DNA of 34,527 nucleotides from Candidatus Pacearchaeota archaeon (GCA_023136775.1 JAGLQO010000011.1:1-34527); one strand, 5' to 3'. Positions 8,422 to 15,912 are shown, counted from the stretch's first letter. Program-made: numbers and translations. The notes: generated from the letters alone by a model not told the origin.

Positions 8422-9134
8422 TGAGGTTGATTAGTTTTTTGTTTATGGGTGTTTTTATATTTAATATGGTTAGTGCTATACCTATTTGTATAGACAATAT
8501 GCCACCTAGCTCTCCTACTAATTTAGGTATAACTGGTAATTCTGGGAATCTTTTAATTAGTTGGGATGTGGCGATTGATTCGCCGAATTGTAGTGGAATT
8601 TTAGAGTATGTAATTTCTAGGGATGGAGTTGAGTTAGCACGAGTTGGTGGCGATGTTTTGAGTTTTGTCGATGATGCAAGTTTGGGCAAAGGAGAATATG
8701 ATTATACGGTTCATGCAATTGATATGGTTGGGCGAAATGCTGGGGCTAGTGTAAAGAATAAAATTACAATTAATCATGGCGGGGGAAGTAGTGGAGGAAG
8801 TCGAAGTAGTAGTTATGAATGTGAAGTTAATTGGAGTTGCAGAAATTGGTCTGAATGCATTAATAACGAGCAAATGAGAATTTGTGAAGATTCTAACAAA
8901 TGTGGAACTGATTTAAAGAAACCTGAAATTTCTCAAGAATGTGAAGTTGAGGAATCTGAAATTAATTTAATTGATATTGATAAAAAGGATGAAAATATTC
9001 CAAATAGATTTTCTGCAATAACTGGTGCGGTTGCGGGGGCAATGTCTACACCTGAAGGAGCTGCAACTTCGGCATTTGTATTATTAGCTTTAACTGGTTT
9101 TTTACTTATTCGTATCAAAAATAAAAAGAAATAA
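8421..9134 (+). CDS. Membrane-anchored surface protein with FN3 and thrombospondin-like segments
   Basis: A 237-residue protein of type I topology. A signal peptide (residues 1-19, ending NMVSA) is followed by a fibronectin type III domain (about 27-117: PPSSPTNLGI...LLISWD...YDYTVHAID). Next come a Gly/Ser linker and a Cys/Trp-rich thrombospondin-1-like motif (CEVNWSCRNWSECINNEQMR...CGTDL) with about six cysteines. A transmembrane helix near residues 214-233 and a KNKKK stop-transfer tail close the protein. This FN3 + WxxCxxWSxC + C-terminal helix layout is common among DPANN surface proteins. It is the only member of the operon with an anchor, so it may hold the other three at the cell surface. 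Confidence 0.8.
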   Translation: MRLISFLFMGVFIFNMVSAIPICIDNMPPSSPTNLGITGNSGNLLISWDVAIDSPNCSGILEYVISRDGVELARVGGDVLSFVDDASLGKGEYDYTVHAIDMVGRNAGASVKNKITINHGGGSSGGSRSSSYECEVNWSCRNWSECINNEQMRICEDSNKCGTDLKKPEISQECEVEESEINLIDIDKKDENIPNRFSAITGAVAGAMSTPEGAATSAFVLLALTGFLLIRIKNKKK

Positions 9135-9219
9135 TTCCATTTATCTCCTTTTTTTATCCCATATTTAGAGTAAAACTTTAATAAAAAATTGTATATATTA
9201 TTTCAACGGGTGAGACTAT

Positions 9220-9352
9220 ATCATACTTCTCTTGTCCTTAAGAATAATCTAATTTCCCGTGATCGGATTATTCTGTAAAGCTTGACGCTTCACTCGGGAG
9301 AAGAACTTCTGACGGGAAAGATTTATCCTCCCGTCAGGAGATTATTATATTT
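9220..9352 (+). ncRNA. Possible structured RNA between two operons (weak)
   Basis: A TGTATATA element at 9190-9197 could start a transcript near 9220. The following sequence holds AGAATAATC/GATTATTCT (9241-9249 with 9266-9274) and CTGACGGGA/TCCCGTCAG (9309-9317 with 9329-9337), then a T-rich tract. There is no match to a known RNA class that I can name, and it may simply be terminators of the surface operon. Confidence 0.25.
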
Positions 9353-9370
9353 TTAAAAACAATTTAGTTC

Positions 9371-9446
9371 TGGGATTCAGAATAGAGGAAGAACTACATT
9401 TTGGCTCACGAATTTACACAGATGCCTTTGGCATTCACAGATTTTC
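9371..9446. repeat. Dispersed hairpin repeat, forward copy
   Basis: GGGATTCA...GGCTCACGAATTTACACAG, then ATGCC-TTT-GGCAT and TTCACAGATTT. It is homologous to the element at 5538-5578, with the stem changed on both sides. Confidence 0.8.
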
Positions 9447-9476
9447 GTTTTTGAGAGTGTTTTGAACTAGTGCTTT

Positions 9477-9571
9477 GGATCCGTGAATGAGGAACTCATC
9501 CGTGTAAATCCGTGAGCAAATTGTCTTTCTGTCTTGAATCCTCTAAATCTATTAAATCCGCGAGCCAATTG
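9477..9571. repeat. Dispersed hairpin repeat, reverse copy
   Basis: Its reverse complement reads GCTCACGGATTTACACGG, then ATGAG-TTC-CTCAT and TTCACGGATCC. It includes the upstream GGCTCGCGGATT...GGATTCA part seen at 5480-5536. It faces the copy at 9371-9446 across about 30 bp. Confidence 0.85.
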
Positions 9572-9598
9572 TATTGGAAATTAACATACATATCCAAA

Positions 9599-11050
9599 TC
9601 AACTCAACTTTTTCTCAACATAAATTTTCTTAGAATCCAGCTCATATCCTAACTTCACATAATACTCCCTTACTCCAACTCCAGAAATTACTCGAATATC
9701 TTCATATCCTTTCTTCCGAGCAATCTCCTCAGCTTTTGCCATTAACATCTTCCCGAGACCCTTATGTTGCCATTCGTTTTTGGCTTGTTCTTTTAGCTTT
9801 AGTGTGGGGCCGTAAACGTGGAGTTCTCTTATCATTGCTGGTAAGTTTTTATCTAATCTTAGTCTTATTAGTCCGAAAAGTACATCGTCTTTATTGACGG
9901 CTTCTATGAAGTATTCAGTTCCGCCGCATGCTTTGTATTTTACTATATTTAATTTTACTTCAGTATTTACTTTTCTTCCGTCTCTAAGTGCGAAGCCAAT
10001 TTCTCTGAATCTTATTTCATTTATTTTTATTTTCCTTGCTCTGATTTCTTCTTCGATGTCTTTTCTCATGTCTATATTTATAATTCCCGCAACAAGGTAG
10101 GCTGGGGGAATTTCTCGCATGATTCTCATTATTCTACAATACTTTGGGGTTAACATTAACATTTGAATAACAATTTCAGAGGCTTCTTCTTTCGTATACG
10201 GAATATATTCTCCTCCGTAATACAAGTCTTCTAGTCCTGAACCTTTCAATACTTGACACGGATAAATTTTAATTTGATCTGGCTTGAAGTCTATGGAAGA
10301 AAAAATTTCTTTAAATAACTCTATATCTTTTTTTGGATTTGACCCAGGAATTCCTGGCATTAAATGATATCCAATTTTGAACCCTGCTTTTTTTAAGCGA
10401 GAAGTTGCATCAATTACATCTTGAATTTTATGACCTCTGTTAACTTTTTTGTAAATTTCATCATCAATTGCTTGGACTCCTAGCTCCACTCTTGTTGCTC
10501 CCCATTCTAACATTTTTTTTACATCCTCGTTAGTACAATAATCTGGTCTAGTTTCAATACAAAGTGCTGTACATCTGTGCTTTGCTGTTTCGTTAATTTC
10601 TTTAGCTTCTTCTAAATTTTTTGATTCAATTCCATTTAAAGCGTCGTAACATTTTTTCACAAAGTCATGCTGGAAATCTTCTGGATATGATAAAAAAGTT
10701 CCTCCCATGATTATTAATTCAATTTTATCAGTTGGGTGCCTCATGCCTTCGAATGCTTTAAGTCTGACTCTTACTTGCTTAACTGGATCGTATCCACATT
10801 CTCTTGCTCGGAGTACTGCTGGGGATTCTGGCGTATAACTTTGAGGTGCATTAAATGATGGACAATATAAACATGCTCCGTGAGGGCATTTTCTTGGTGG
10901 CAGCATGACTGCTAGAGGAGCTACTCCGGAGATTGTCTTTGTTGGTTTGCGAAGAGCTTCGCTCTTCAAGTTGGTAGTTTTTAGTTGGTAGTGGGTAGTG
11001 GGAACAACTGTCGCGCTCTTTTGTTGCGCTTGTGAATTTTTTGTTTCCAT
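9599..11050 (-). CDS. elp3: Elp3 tRNA uridine(34) acetyltransferase / radical SAM enzyme
   Basis: Archaeal Elp3 installs the cm5 side chain on wobble uridine 34 of tRNA, using a radical SAM domain and an acetyl-CoA-binding GNAT domain. The 483-residue protein has the CX4CX2C cluster motif in CPHGACLYC (Cys55, 60, 63), the conserved KPTKTISGVAPLAVM before it, and a GNAT domain at about 395-480 (WQHKGLGKMLMAKAEEIARK, GVREYYVKLGY). The first 35 residues are odd: codons 12-35 come from a TAGTTGG-type repeat and a perfect hairpin that have relatives in non-coding DNA at 31111-31155. A TTTAAATG element 21 nt upstream (minus strand CATTTAAA) supports the ATG at 11050. It is divergent from a Trm9-like methyltransferase. 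Confidence 0.93.
   Translation of the reverse strand: METKNSQAQQKSATVVPTTHYQLKTTNLKSEALRKPTKTISGVAPLAVMLPPRKCPHGACLYCPSFNAPQSYTPESPAVLRARECGYDPVKQVRVRLKAFEGMRHPTDKIELIIMGGTFLSYPEDFQHDFVKKCYDALNGIESKNLEEAKEINETAKHRCTALCIETRPDYCTNEDVKKMLEWGATRVELGVQAIDDEIYKKVNRGHKIQDVIDATSRLKKAGFKIGYHLMPGIPGSNPKKDIELFKEIFSSIDFKPDQIKIYPCQVLKGSGLEDLYYGGEYIPYTKEEASEIVIQMLMLTPKYCRIMRIMREIPPAYLVAGIINIDMRKDIEEEIRARKIKINEIRFREIGFALRDGRKVNTEVKLNIVKYKACGGTEYFIEAVNKDDVLFGLIRLRLDKNLPAMIRELHVYGPTLKLKEQAKNEWQHKGLGKMLMAKAEEIARKKGYEDIRVISGVGVREYYVKLGYELDSKKIYVEKKLS
10951..11009. repeat. Intergenic-type repeat inside the elp3 coding sequence
   Basis: GAAGAGC-TTC-GCTCTTC (10951-10967) is a perfect 7-bp hairpin with a three-base loop. 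It is followed by TTGGTAGTTTTTAGTTGGTA and GTGGGTAGTGGGAA, which match the non-coding stretch at 31111-31152 after the ferredoxin gene. The repeat is in frame and encodes elp3 residues 12-35. Confidence 0.8.
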
Positions 11051-11063
11051 AAAATCAAAAGTG

Positions 11064-11078
11064 ATTTAAGCTTTAAAT
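11064..11078. promoter_or_regulatory. Overlapping divergent TATA boxes of elp3 and the Trm9-like gene
   Basis: ATTTAA-GCT-TTAAAT, a perfect inverted repeat at the exact centre of the 41-bp gap between the two ATGs (11050 and 11092). Each gene has its far half at the usual 21-nt distance. Confidence 0.65.
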
Positions 11079-11091
11079 GTGTGAGGGTAGT

Positions 11092-11694
11092 ATGAATCAA
11101 GAGAATATTTGGGATAAGATTGCTGATAAGTGGAATGAATTTCGGACTAAAAGTCATGGGGATGTTGAGGAATTTTTAGATAAACAAAAAGGGAGGGTAT
11201 TGGATTTGGGTTGTGGGAGTGGTCGGAATTTTAAGAAAGTTGATGGGGTTGATTTAATTGGGGTTGATTTTTCTAATGAATTACTTAAACATGCTAAAGT
11301 CAATGCTGAGAAAAAAAATATTGATGTTGATTTAATTAGGGCTGAGGTTTTTGATTTGCCTTTCGAGGATAATTCTTTTGATGCGGCTTTGTTTTATGCA
11401 GTTTTACATTGTGTTGATTCTGTTGGGGATAGAAAGAAAACTTTGAAGGAAATTTATCGAATTTTGAAACCGGGAAAGGAAGTTTTTTTGTCTACTTGGG
11501 GACGAGGGTCTTCTCGGATTGATGGTAAAGTTGGGGAATGTTTTATTCCTTGGACTTTGAAGAATGGTGAAAAAGTTGAGAGGTATACTTATATTTTTAC
11601 TAAGGATGAGATTGAGGGGTTGGTTAAGTTGGTTGGATTTGAGATTGTTAGGAGCTGGGAAGATAGGAATATTAATTTGATTTTGAGGAAATAG
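11092..11694 (+). CDS. Trm9/ALKBH8-like tRNA wobble-uridine methyltransferase
   Basis: A class I SAM-dependent methyltransferase of 200 residues resembling Trm9, which methylates the carboxymethyl group made by Elp3 (cm5U to mcm5U). Visible features are a start IWDKIADKWNEFR, motif I VLDLGCGSGRNF (about 38-49), an acidic VDF after strand 2, AEVFDLPFEDNSFDAAL, and a late FIPWTLKNGEKVERYTYIFT block typical of the Trm9 group rather than generic methyltransferases. The upstream in-frame ATG at 11077 lies inside the promoter; the ATG at 11092 has the correct TATA spacing. Divergence from elp3 over a 41-bp shared promoter strongly supports a joint role. Substrate assignment rests on similarity and context. 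Confidence 0.8.
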   Translation: MNQENIWDKIADKWNEFRTKSHGDVEEFLDKQKGRVLDLGCGSGRNFKKVDGVDLIGVDFSNELLKHAKVNAEKKNIDVDLIRAEVFDLPFEDNSFDAALFYAVLHCVDSVGDRKKTLKEIYRILKPGKEVFLSTWGRGSSRIDGKVGECFIPWTLKNGEKVERYTYIFTKDEIEGLVKLVGFEIVRSWEDRNINLILRK

Positions 11695-11710
11695 GGAAGA
11701 CAAATTAATG

Positions 11711-11768
11711 GTGATCGGGTCTGGGGTTGCGAGTGATCGGGTTTGTAGATAGGTGAACATTTGTTCAC
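11711..11768. repeat. Short direct repeat and hairpin after the methyltransferase
   Basis: GTGATCGGGT occurs at 11711-11720 and 11733-11742. It is followed by GTGAAC-ATTT-GTTCAC at 11753-11768. The hairpin lies between convergent genes and may end one or both transcripts. Confidence 0.5.
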
Positions 11769-11788
11769 AACTAATGACGCGATTAAAT

Positions 11789-12382
11789 TTATTTTTTAAA
11801 TGTTCCAGAACACGGGGGTCGTCCGTTGGTAGTCCCGAGTAAATATTCTCCATTTGGTGTTTCAATACCAACTGAAACATATGTGGGCAAAAGTTTTCTT
11901 TTCCCAAGTCCAAATAAACCTTTCTTAATTATATTTTTTCTAAGATGCTCAGAATTGTTTAATTTATTAATAAGTAATGTAATTGGTTCTACTGATGAAA
12001 AATCGTTATAATATTTTATCATTTCATCAATAGATCCAGTATAATTTACAACAGCTCTGGCTCCACTAAGAACATCTGTGTCCTGCTGATGATAATCAAT
12101 TTTGACAATCAAATTATCTTGAATTTCATTACAATTTGCTTTAGGTATTGATGAGAAATATTTAGTAATCAAGCCATCAAAAGTTGGTAATCTAAAAATT
12201 AAAAAATGTCTGGAATCTTCTTTTTTGAATCCTTTAATAAAATGTTTCTCTAATCCTCCAATATACCCAAATGAATCAAATATTTTTTGTGATCCATCTG
12301 GAAGTGACTGGATAAAATCTCTAAATAGGTAATGAGATTCATCACCAGATTTTATCACTGCAAGTAAATTTTTATCAGTCAT
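11789..12382 (-). CDS. Hypothetical protein
   Basis: A 197-residue soluble protein with no signal, membrane helix or recognised motif. It starts MTDKNLLAVIKSGDESHYLF, has mixed alpha/beta character and ends in NGRPPCSGTFKK with one of its two cysteines. TATATAAA on the minus strand (12404-12411) lies 21 nt before the ATG, which supports a real leaderless gene. Codon use matches the neighbours. It is the last gene before a tandem hairpin region and converges with the Trm9-like gene. No function is proposed. Confidence 0.6.
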   Translation of the reverse strand: MTDKNLLAVIKSGDESHYLFRDFIQSLPDGSQKIFDSFGYIGGLEKHFIKGFKKEDSRHFLIFRLPTFDGLITKYFSSIPKANCNEIQDNLIVKIDYHQQDTDVLSGARAVVNYTGSIDEMIKYYNDFSSVEPITLLINKLNNSEHLRKNIIKKGLFGLGKRKLLPTYVSVGIETPNGEYLLGTTNGRPPCSGTFKK

Positions 12383-12430
12383 GTTATATTTAATAATTAT
12401 TTATATATAAATATTCATTTTACGTAATCT

Positions 12431-12575
12431 ATTTCTTTTTAATTCCCATTCTCGAAGAGTACCCCGACAAAAATTTCATTTTTGTACTAGGGGCCGCAAA
12501 GCATACCCCGAGAAAATTTCATTTTCTACTAGGGGCAAAATCCAGGATTTTATATTATTTCTTTTTAATTCCCAT
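12431..12575. repeat. Tandem hairpin insertion bounded by a 19-bp duplication of a gene end
   Basis: ATTTCTTTTTAATTCCCAT occurs at 12431-12449 and 12557-12575; the second copy is the 3' end of the next gene (codons for MGIKKK). Between them lie two related stem-loops at 12460-12494 and 12504-12536. Both have the frame TACCCCGA...TACTAGGGG around different but self-complementary cores, CAAAAAT-TTC-ATTTTTG and GAAAAT-TTC-ATTTTC. Confidence 0.8.
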
Positions 12576-13070
12576 AAAATCCATTAGGGAGCCTTTGTTG
12601 AAATCTATGACTTCGCCGCTAATAGCATTAATTTTTATTCTGACGATTCCCATCATGTTGTCCATGCAGGTTAAATTCCAAATATTTTCTTTTAAGATTG
12701 AGATTATTTTTGTTGGCTTAATTGAAGAATTATTTTCTTTAATTATTTCTTTACAGGTTGATTTTAAATCGTCTATGTCTATTTTTAATTCAAGAGATTG
12801 TTCTTTGATTTCTGAGATTTCTTTCCCGACTGTTTTCCCGTCTTTTACAGAGATTATCTCGTCATGAATTTTTGGTTCGCCAAATGGAAATTCAAAAGCT
12901 GCTATTTTTTTATTTGATGGAATTAAATAATCTAATTGAATTGTTTCGCTATCTTCTTCTAAGTTTAAAATTAAAAATCCTGCCATAAAATATGCGTCCT
13001 TATTTTCTTCTTTGAATTCCTTAAAAGAATCTTTCTCTTGCAATTCATTTACTAAATCTATAATTTTCAT
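12555..13070 (-). CDS. Conserved-looking hypothetical protein downstream of thrS
   Basis: A 171-residue soluble protein. The C-terminal part IWNLTCMDNMMGIVRIKINA + SGEVIDFNKGSLMDF has the look of a PepSY-like strand-turn-strand module, where a predicted peptide is followed by INxxxGEVxD. The N-terminal half is acidic (KIIDLVNELQEKDSF...). It begins 12 nt after the thrS stop in the same direction, so it is probably co-transcribed. Its last 19 bp are duplicated 126 bp further on, beyond a hairpin insertion. The PepSY comparison is tentative and no function is assigned. Confidence 0.6.
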   Translation of the reverse strand: MKIIDLVNELQEKDSFKEFKEENKDAYFMAGFLILNLEEDSETIQLDYLIPSNKKIAAFEFPFGEPKIHDEIISVKDGKTVGKEISEIKEQSLELKIDIDDLKSTCKEIIKENNSSIKPTKIISILKENIWNLTCMDNMMGIVRIKINAISGEVIDFNKGSLMDFMGIKKK

Positions 13071-13082
13071 AATAAAAATATT

Positions 13083-14780
13083 TTACTTTCGTTCTTTAAT
13101 TTCTTTAGAAATCTGAGACATAAATTCATCTAAAGTCATAGGGATAATTTCTTTAGTATCTCGAGCTCTAACAGCAATTTTCCCTTCTGTTTTTTCGGTC
13201 TCACCAACAGTTACTAAATAATTAAATCTTTGAATTTGTGCCGTCATTGCTTTCTTTCCCATTGATTCTGATTTGTCATTTAGCTCAACTTCAAAACCTG
13301 CGTCGAATAATTTTTGATAGACTTCTGTTCCATAATCTTTTACATCGTCGTTTAATGTCATTACTTTGATTTGATTTGGAGATAACCACATTGGAAATTT
13401 ACCGTTATAATTTTCAGTTATAATTCCTATGAATCTTTCGATTGAACCGTAAATTACTCGATGCAACATAATCGGTCTTTTATTGGAATTATCTTCGATC
13501 GTATAATTCATATCAAATCTTTCTGGTAAAGCCATGTCTAATTGTATTGTTGAACATTGCCAAGTTCTTCCAAGGGAATCTTTTAAATGAAAATCAATTT
13601 TTGGACCATAAAAAGCACCGTCTCCTTCATTAACAATATATTCCATTCCTGTTTTTTTCAAAATATTCTCCAAAGCATTTTCAGCTAAGTCCCAAATTTT
13701 ATCGTCTCCAACTCTTTTTTCTGGACGAGTTGACAACTCAACATGGTCAAATTCTAATCCAAAATATTTGAAAGTTTCTTTAATTAAATCTATAATTTTT
13801 GAAATTTCATCTTCTAATTGGGTTTCTGTGCAAAAAATATGAGCATCATCTTGAGTAAATTGGATAACTCTAAATAAACCTGCCAAAACTCCTGATAATT
13901 CAACTCGATGAACTATTCCTATTTCTCCGACTCTCATTGGTAAATCTTTGTAAGTTTTTGGCGAAGTTTTATAGACTAACATTCCACCTGGACAGTTCAT
14001 TGGTTTAATCAGAAAATCTCTTTTTTCATATTGTGTCTTGAAATTATTTTCTCCGAATTTCGACCAATGTCCCGAAATTTCCCAAAGCTTTCTATCCATA
14101 ATTTGGGGAGTTGAAATTTCTGTATATCTAGCTTTTCTATGAAGATCTCTCCAAAGTTCAATTAACTTATTCTTAATATGAAGTCCTTTAGGATGCCAAA
14201 ATACCATTCCTGGAGCAACATTGTTAAAACTCCAAAGGTCCATTTTCCCACCAATAATTCTATGGTCATTATCTTTTAATTTTGAAGTATCAAGTTTTGC
14301 CTTAGAAACAGTTCTTAGAAGTTGTTTTCTTTCAGCCTCGCTAATATCAGCTTCTTCTTCGTTTCCTTCAATCACTAGTTCTCTAGAAAGTTCTGATAAG
14401 GGATGTCCCTTAACTTTTAATTCAAAAGTTTTGTAATAGCCGAACGGAGCTTGAATAACATTATAATCCGATAATTGTTTTACTGCCTCGTTTAAAATTT
14501 CTACTGCCAAACTTGGTTTTCCTAGATTGCTTGATAGATGAGCATAGGGATAAAGAACAATATTTTCAGCTTTTACGTCAGTTGCTATTTTTTTAATGGA
14601 CTCTACAAATTCTGGGATAATCTTCAGGGAATCTGTTTTTTCTACTGCGGTCATGACAACTAGACAGTCTTTTGATTCTCCTTCCAAATTTTGATTTGGG
14701 GCTATTTCTTCTATAGATTTCAAGGCTGGTTTTAGTGCTTTGAAATTAATATAATCGCAGTGCAGATTCAATGTCTTCAT
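13083..14780 (-). CDS. thrS: Threonyl-tRNA synthetase, archaeal type
   Basis: Charges tRNA-Thr. The 565-residue protein starts MKTLNLHCDYINFKALKPAL, the archaeal N-terminal editing domain related to D-aminoacyl-tRNA deacylase, which removes mischarged serine; it is not the bacterial TGS/N2 arrangement. The class II core follows: FWHPKGLHIKNKLIELWR (motif 1 region), MNCPGGML with a zinc-binding Cys, RVGEIGIVHR + VELSGVLAGLFRV (motif 2), a zinc His in DDAHIFC, and MLHRVIYGSIERFIGI (motif 3 with the third zinc ligand His). An anticodon-binding domain closes the protein (PNQIKVMTLND...KIAVRARDTKEI). It shares a centred TATA box with the divergent KaiC-like gene. Confidence 0.95.
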   Translation of the reverse strand: MKTLNLHCDYINFKALKPALKSIEEIAPNQNLEGESKDCLVVMTAVEKTDSLKIIPEFVESIKKIATDVKAENIVLYPYAHLSSNLGKPSLAVEILNEAVKQLSDYNVIQAPFGYYKTFELKVKGHPLSELSRELVIEGNEEEADISEAERKQLLRTVSKAKLDTSKLKDNDHRIIGGKMDLWSFNNVAPGMVFWHPKGLHIKNKLIELWRDLHRKARYTEISTPQIMDRKLWEISGHWSKFGENNFKTQYEKRDFLIKPMNCPGGMLVYKTSPKTYKDLPMRVGEIGIVHRVELSGVLAGLFRVIQFTQDDAHIFCTETQLEDEISKIIDLIKETFKYFGLEFDHVELSTRPEKRVGDDKIWDLAENALENILKKTGMEYIVNEGDGAFYGPKIDFHLKDSLGRTWQCSTIQLDMALPERFDMNYTIEDNSNKRPIMLHRVIYGSIERFIGIITENYNGKFPMWLSPNQIKVMTLNDDVKDYGTEVYQKLFDAGFEVELNDKSESMGKKAMTAQIQRFNYLVTVGETEKTEGKIAVRARDTKEIIPMTLDEFMSQISKEIKERK

Positions 14781-14801
14781 AATATAGAACGTATAAAAGA
14801 A

Positions 14802-14809
14802 TTTATAAA
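14802..14809. promoter_or_regulatory. Single palindromic TATA box shared by thrS and the KaiC-like gene
   Basis: TTTATAAA is its own reverse complement and lies exactly in the middle of the 50-bp gap (14781-14830), 21 nt from each ATG. No second TATA-like box at the right distance exists for either gene. Confidence 0.75.
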
Positions 14810-14830
14810 GATTTATGCTTCTTAGTTGTT

Positions 14831-15565
14831 ATGGTGAGCGAAGTGATTGATAGATGTCCTACTGGAATTGTGGGATTTGATGATTTATGTAAGGGTGGAT
14901 TTGTTAGAAACTCTGATAATTTAATTGTTGGTGGACCCGGAAGCGGGAAGACCACTTTTCTTTTACAATTTCTTTGGAGGGGTGCAACTCAATATAATGA
15001 AAATGGATTATACTGCTCCTTCGAACCAGATATTATAGATACATTAAACGACGCAATGGCTTACGGATGGGATTTTTCTAAACTTAGTGCTGAGGGAAAA
15101 ATAAAATTCATGAGATTTTCTCCACAAACTTCTATTGATGAATTAAAAAAAGAATTGACAAAAATGATTGCTCAAAATGATATTAAGCGAATTTGCTTTG
15201 ATCCTATTTCCGTTTTAGCATTAAACTTTAGTGATCAGGGAAAAATTAGACAAACTATTTTCGAGTTATCCTCGCTGATGAAACGACTTAAGGTGACCAC
15301 TGTTTTTGTTGATGAAAGTTTAGAGGGAGATATGGGAAACGCGAAAGATGGCGATTGGACAAAAACTGATATATTGAGATTTTTGTCGGATTCTGTTACT
15401 GTGTTTTATGAAACTGGAATTGCTGGGGTCGGGGATCGAGCCGTTAGGATTTCAAAAATGAGAAGAACTGCTCATGAGAGGAGGGCAATTGGAATGGAAA
15501 TTCGGGATACTGGTATTGAAATTGCGAGAGTAGTTATGGCGCAGGGTGTTGTCCCTAATCAATAG
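14831..15565 (+). CDS. Single-domain KaiC/RadA-like ATPase
   Basis: A RecA-fold ATPase of the KaiC-like group (244 residues), a family that is expanded in archaea and acts in signalling or as a motor partner. It begins RCPTGIVGFDDLCKGGF, the usual KaiC N-terminal motif, followed by Walker A GGPGSGKTT (34-42), a CSFEPD segment with a likely catalytic Glu, and Walker B-like RICFDPISVL. It ends in RISKMRRTAHERRAIGMEI, the KaiC-family C-terminal strand. Only one KaiC domain is present, and no fused receiver or HTH. It is divergent from thrS with a shared TATA box, so the two would compete for the same promoter. The biological partner is unknown. Confidence 0.85.
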   Translation: MVSEVIDRCPTGIVGFDDLCKGGFVRNSDNLIVGGPGSGKTTFLLQFLWRGATQYNENGLYCSFEPDIIDTLNDAMAYGWDFSKLSAEGKIKFMRFSPQTSIDELKKELTKMIAQNDIKRICFDPISVLALNFSDQGKIRQTIFELSSLMKRLKVTTVFVDESLEGDMGNAKDGDWTKTDILRFLSDSVTVFYETGIAGVGDRAVRISKMRRTAHERRAIGMEIRDTGIEIARVVMAQGVVPNQ

Positions 15566-15580
15566 TAACAAATAGAAAGG

Positions 15581-15588
15581 TTTATATA
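15581..15588 (+). promoter_or_regulatory. TATA box of the small exported protein gene
   Basis: TTTATATA ends 21 nt before the ATG at 15610, so this small gene has its own leaderless promoter. Confidence 0.7.
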
Positions 15589-15609
15589 GATGATTTGCGT
15601 TAGTTAATT

Positions 15610-15912
15610 ATGAAAACATTAACTAAAATAGCACTAAGTGCTGCATTTGTTGCTTCTGGTTTTATAGCTAATCATGGACTAGGACCTACAAAAATTGTAA
15701 GCAATATTCCATATCGTGGTAATACCGTAAACGAAGGTGTAACAACTCTTGTCTTTGATGATGTTCGTTATGAATCCAGAAAAGGTCCAGCAGAAGTTTA
15801 CGCTACAGGAAATCCTGACAATTTTCAAATGAATGAAAGCTATAATATTGCCGTTAAGAGCCCAGCATTCTTTGGTAGTAATAGAATAACTGCTTACGAA
15901 AAAAGTAATTAA
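15610..15912 (+). CDS. Small exported protein, unknown function
   Basis: A 100-residue protein beginning MKTLTKIALSAAFVASGFIA, a signal peptide or single N-terminal helix. The mature part is about 80 residues without cysteines and contains VFDDVRYESRKGPAEVYA. It resembles small archaeal exported proteins of unknown role. A well-placed TATA box argues that it is real despite its size. It follows the KaiC-like gene by 44 bp, and its stop codon overlaps the trpS stop from the other strand by 4 nt. Confidence 0.65.
   Translation: MKTLTKIALSAAFVASGFIANHGLGPTKIVSNIPYRGNTVNEGVTTLVFDDVRYESRKGPAEVYATGNPDNFQMNESYNIAVKSPAFFGSNRITAYEKSN

Larger units (their letters stand above)
9135..9598. other. 464-bp gene-free stretch: hairpins and an inverted repeat pair
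   Basis: It contains two long-stem hairpins (9241-9274 and 9309-9337), then two copies of the dispersed repeat facing each other (9371-9446 and 9477-9571). No convincing open frame was seen. Confidence 0.65.

Noticed and set aside
11404-11913. 169-codon minus-strand frame
   Set aside because: It is antisense to the Trm9-like gene and overlaps the real minus-strand gene at 11789-12382 in another frame.
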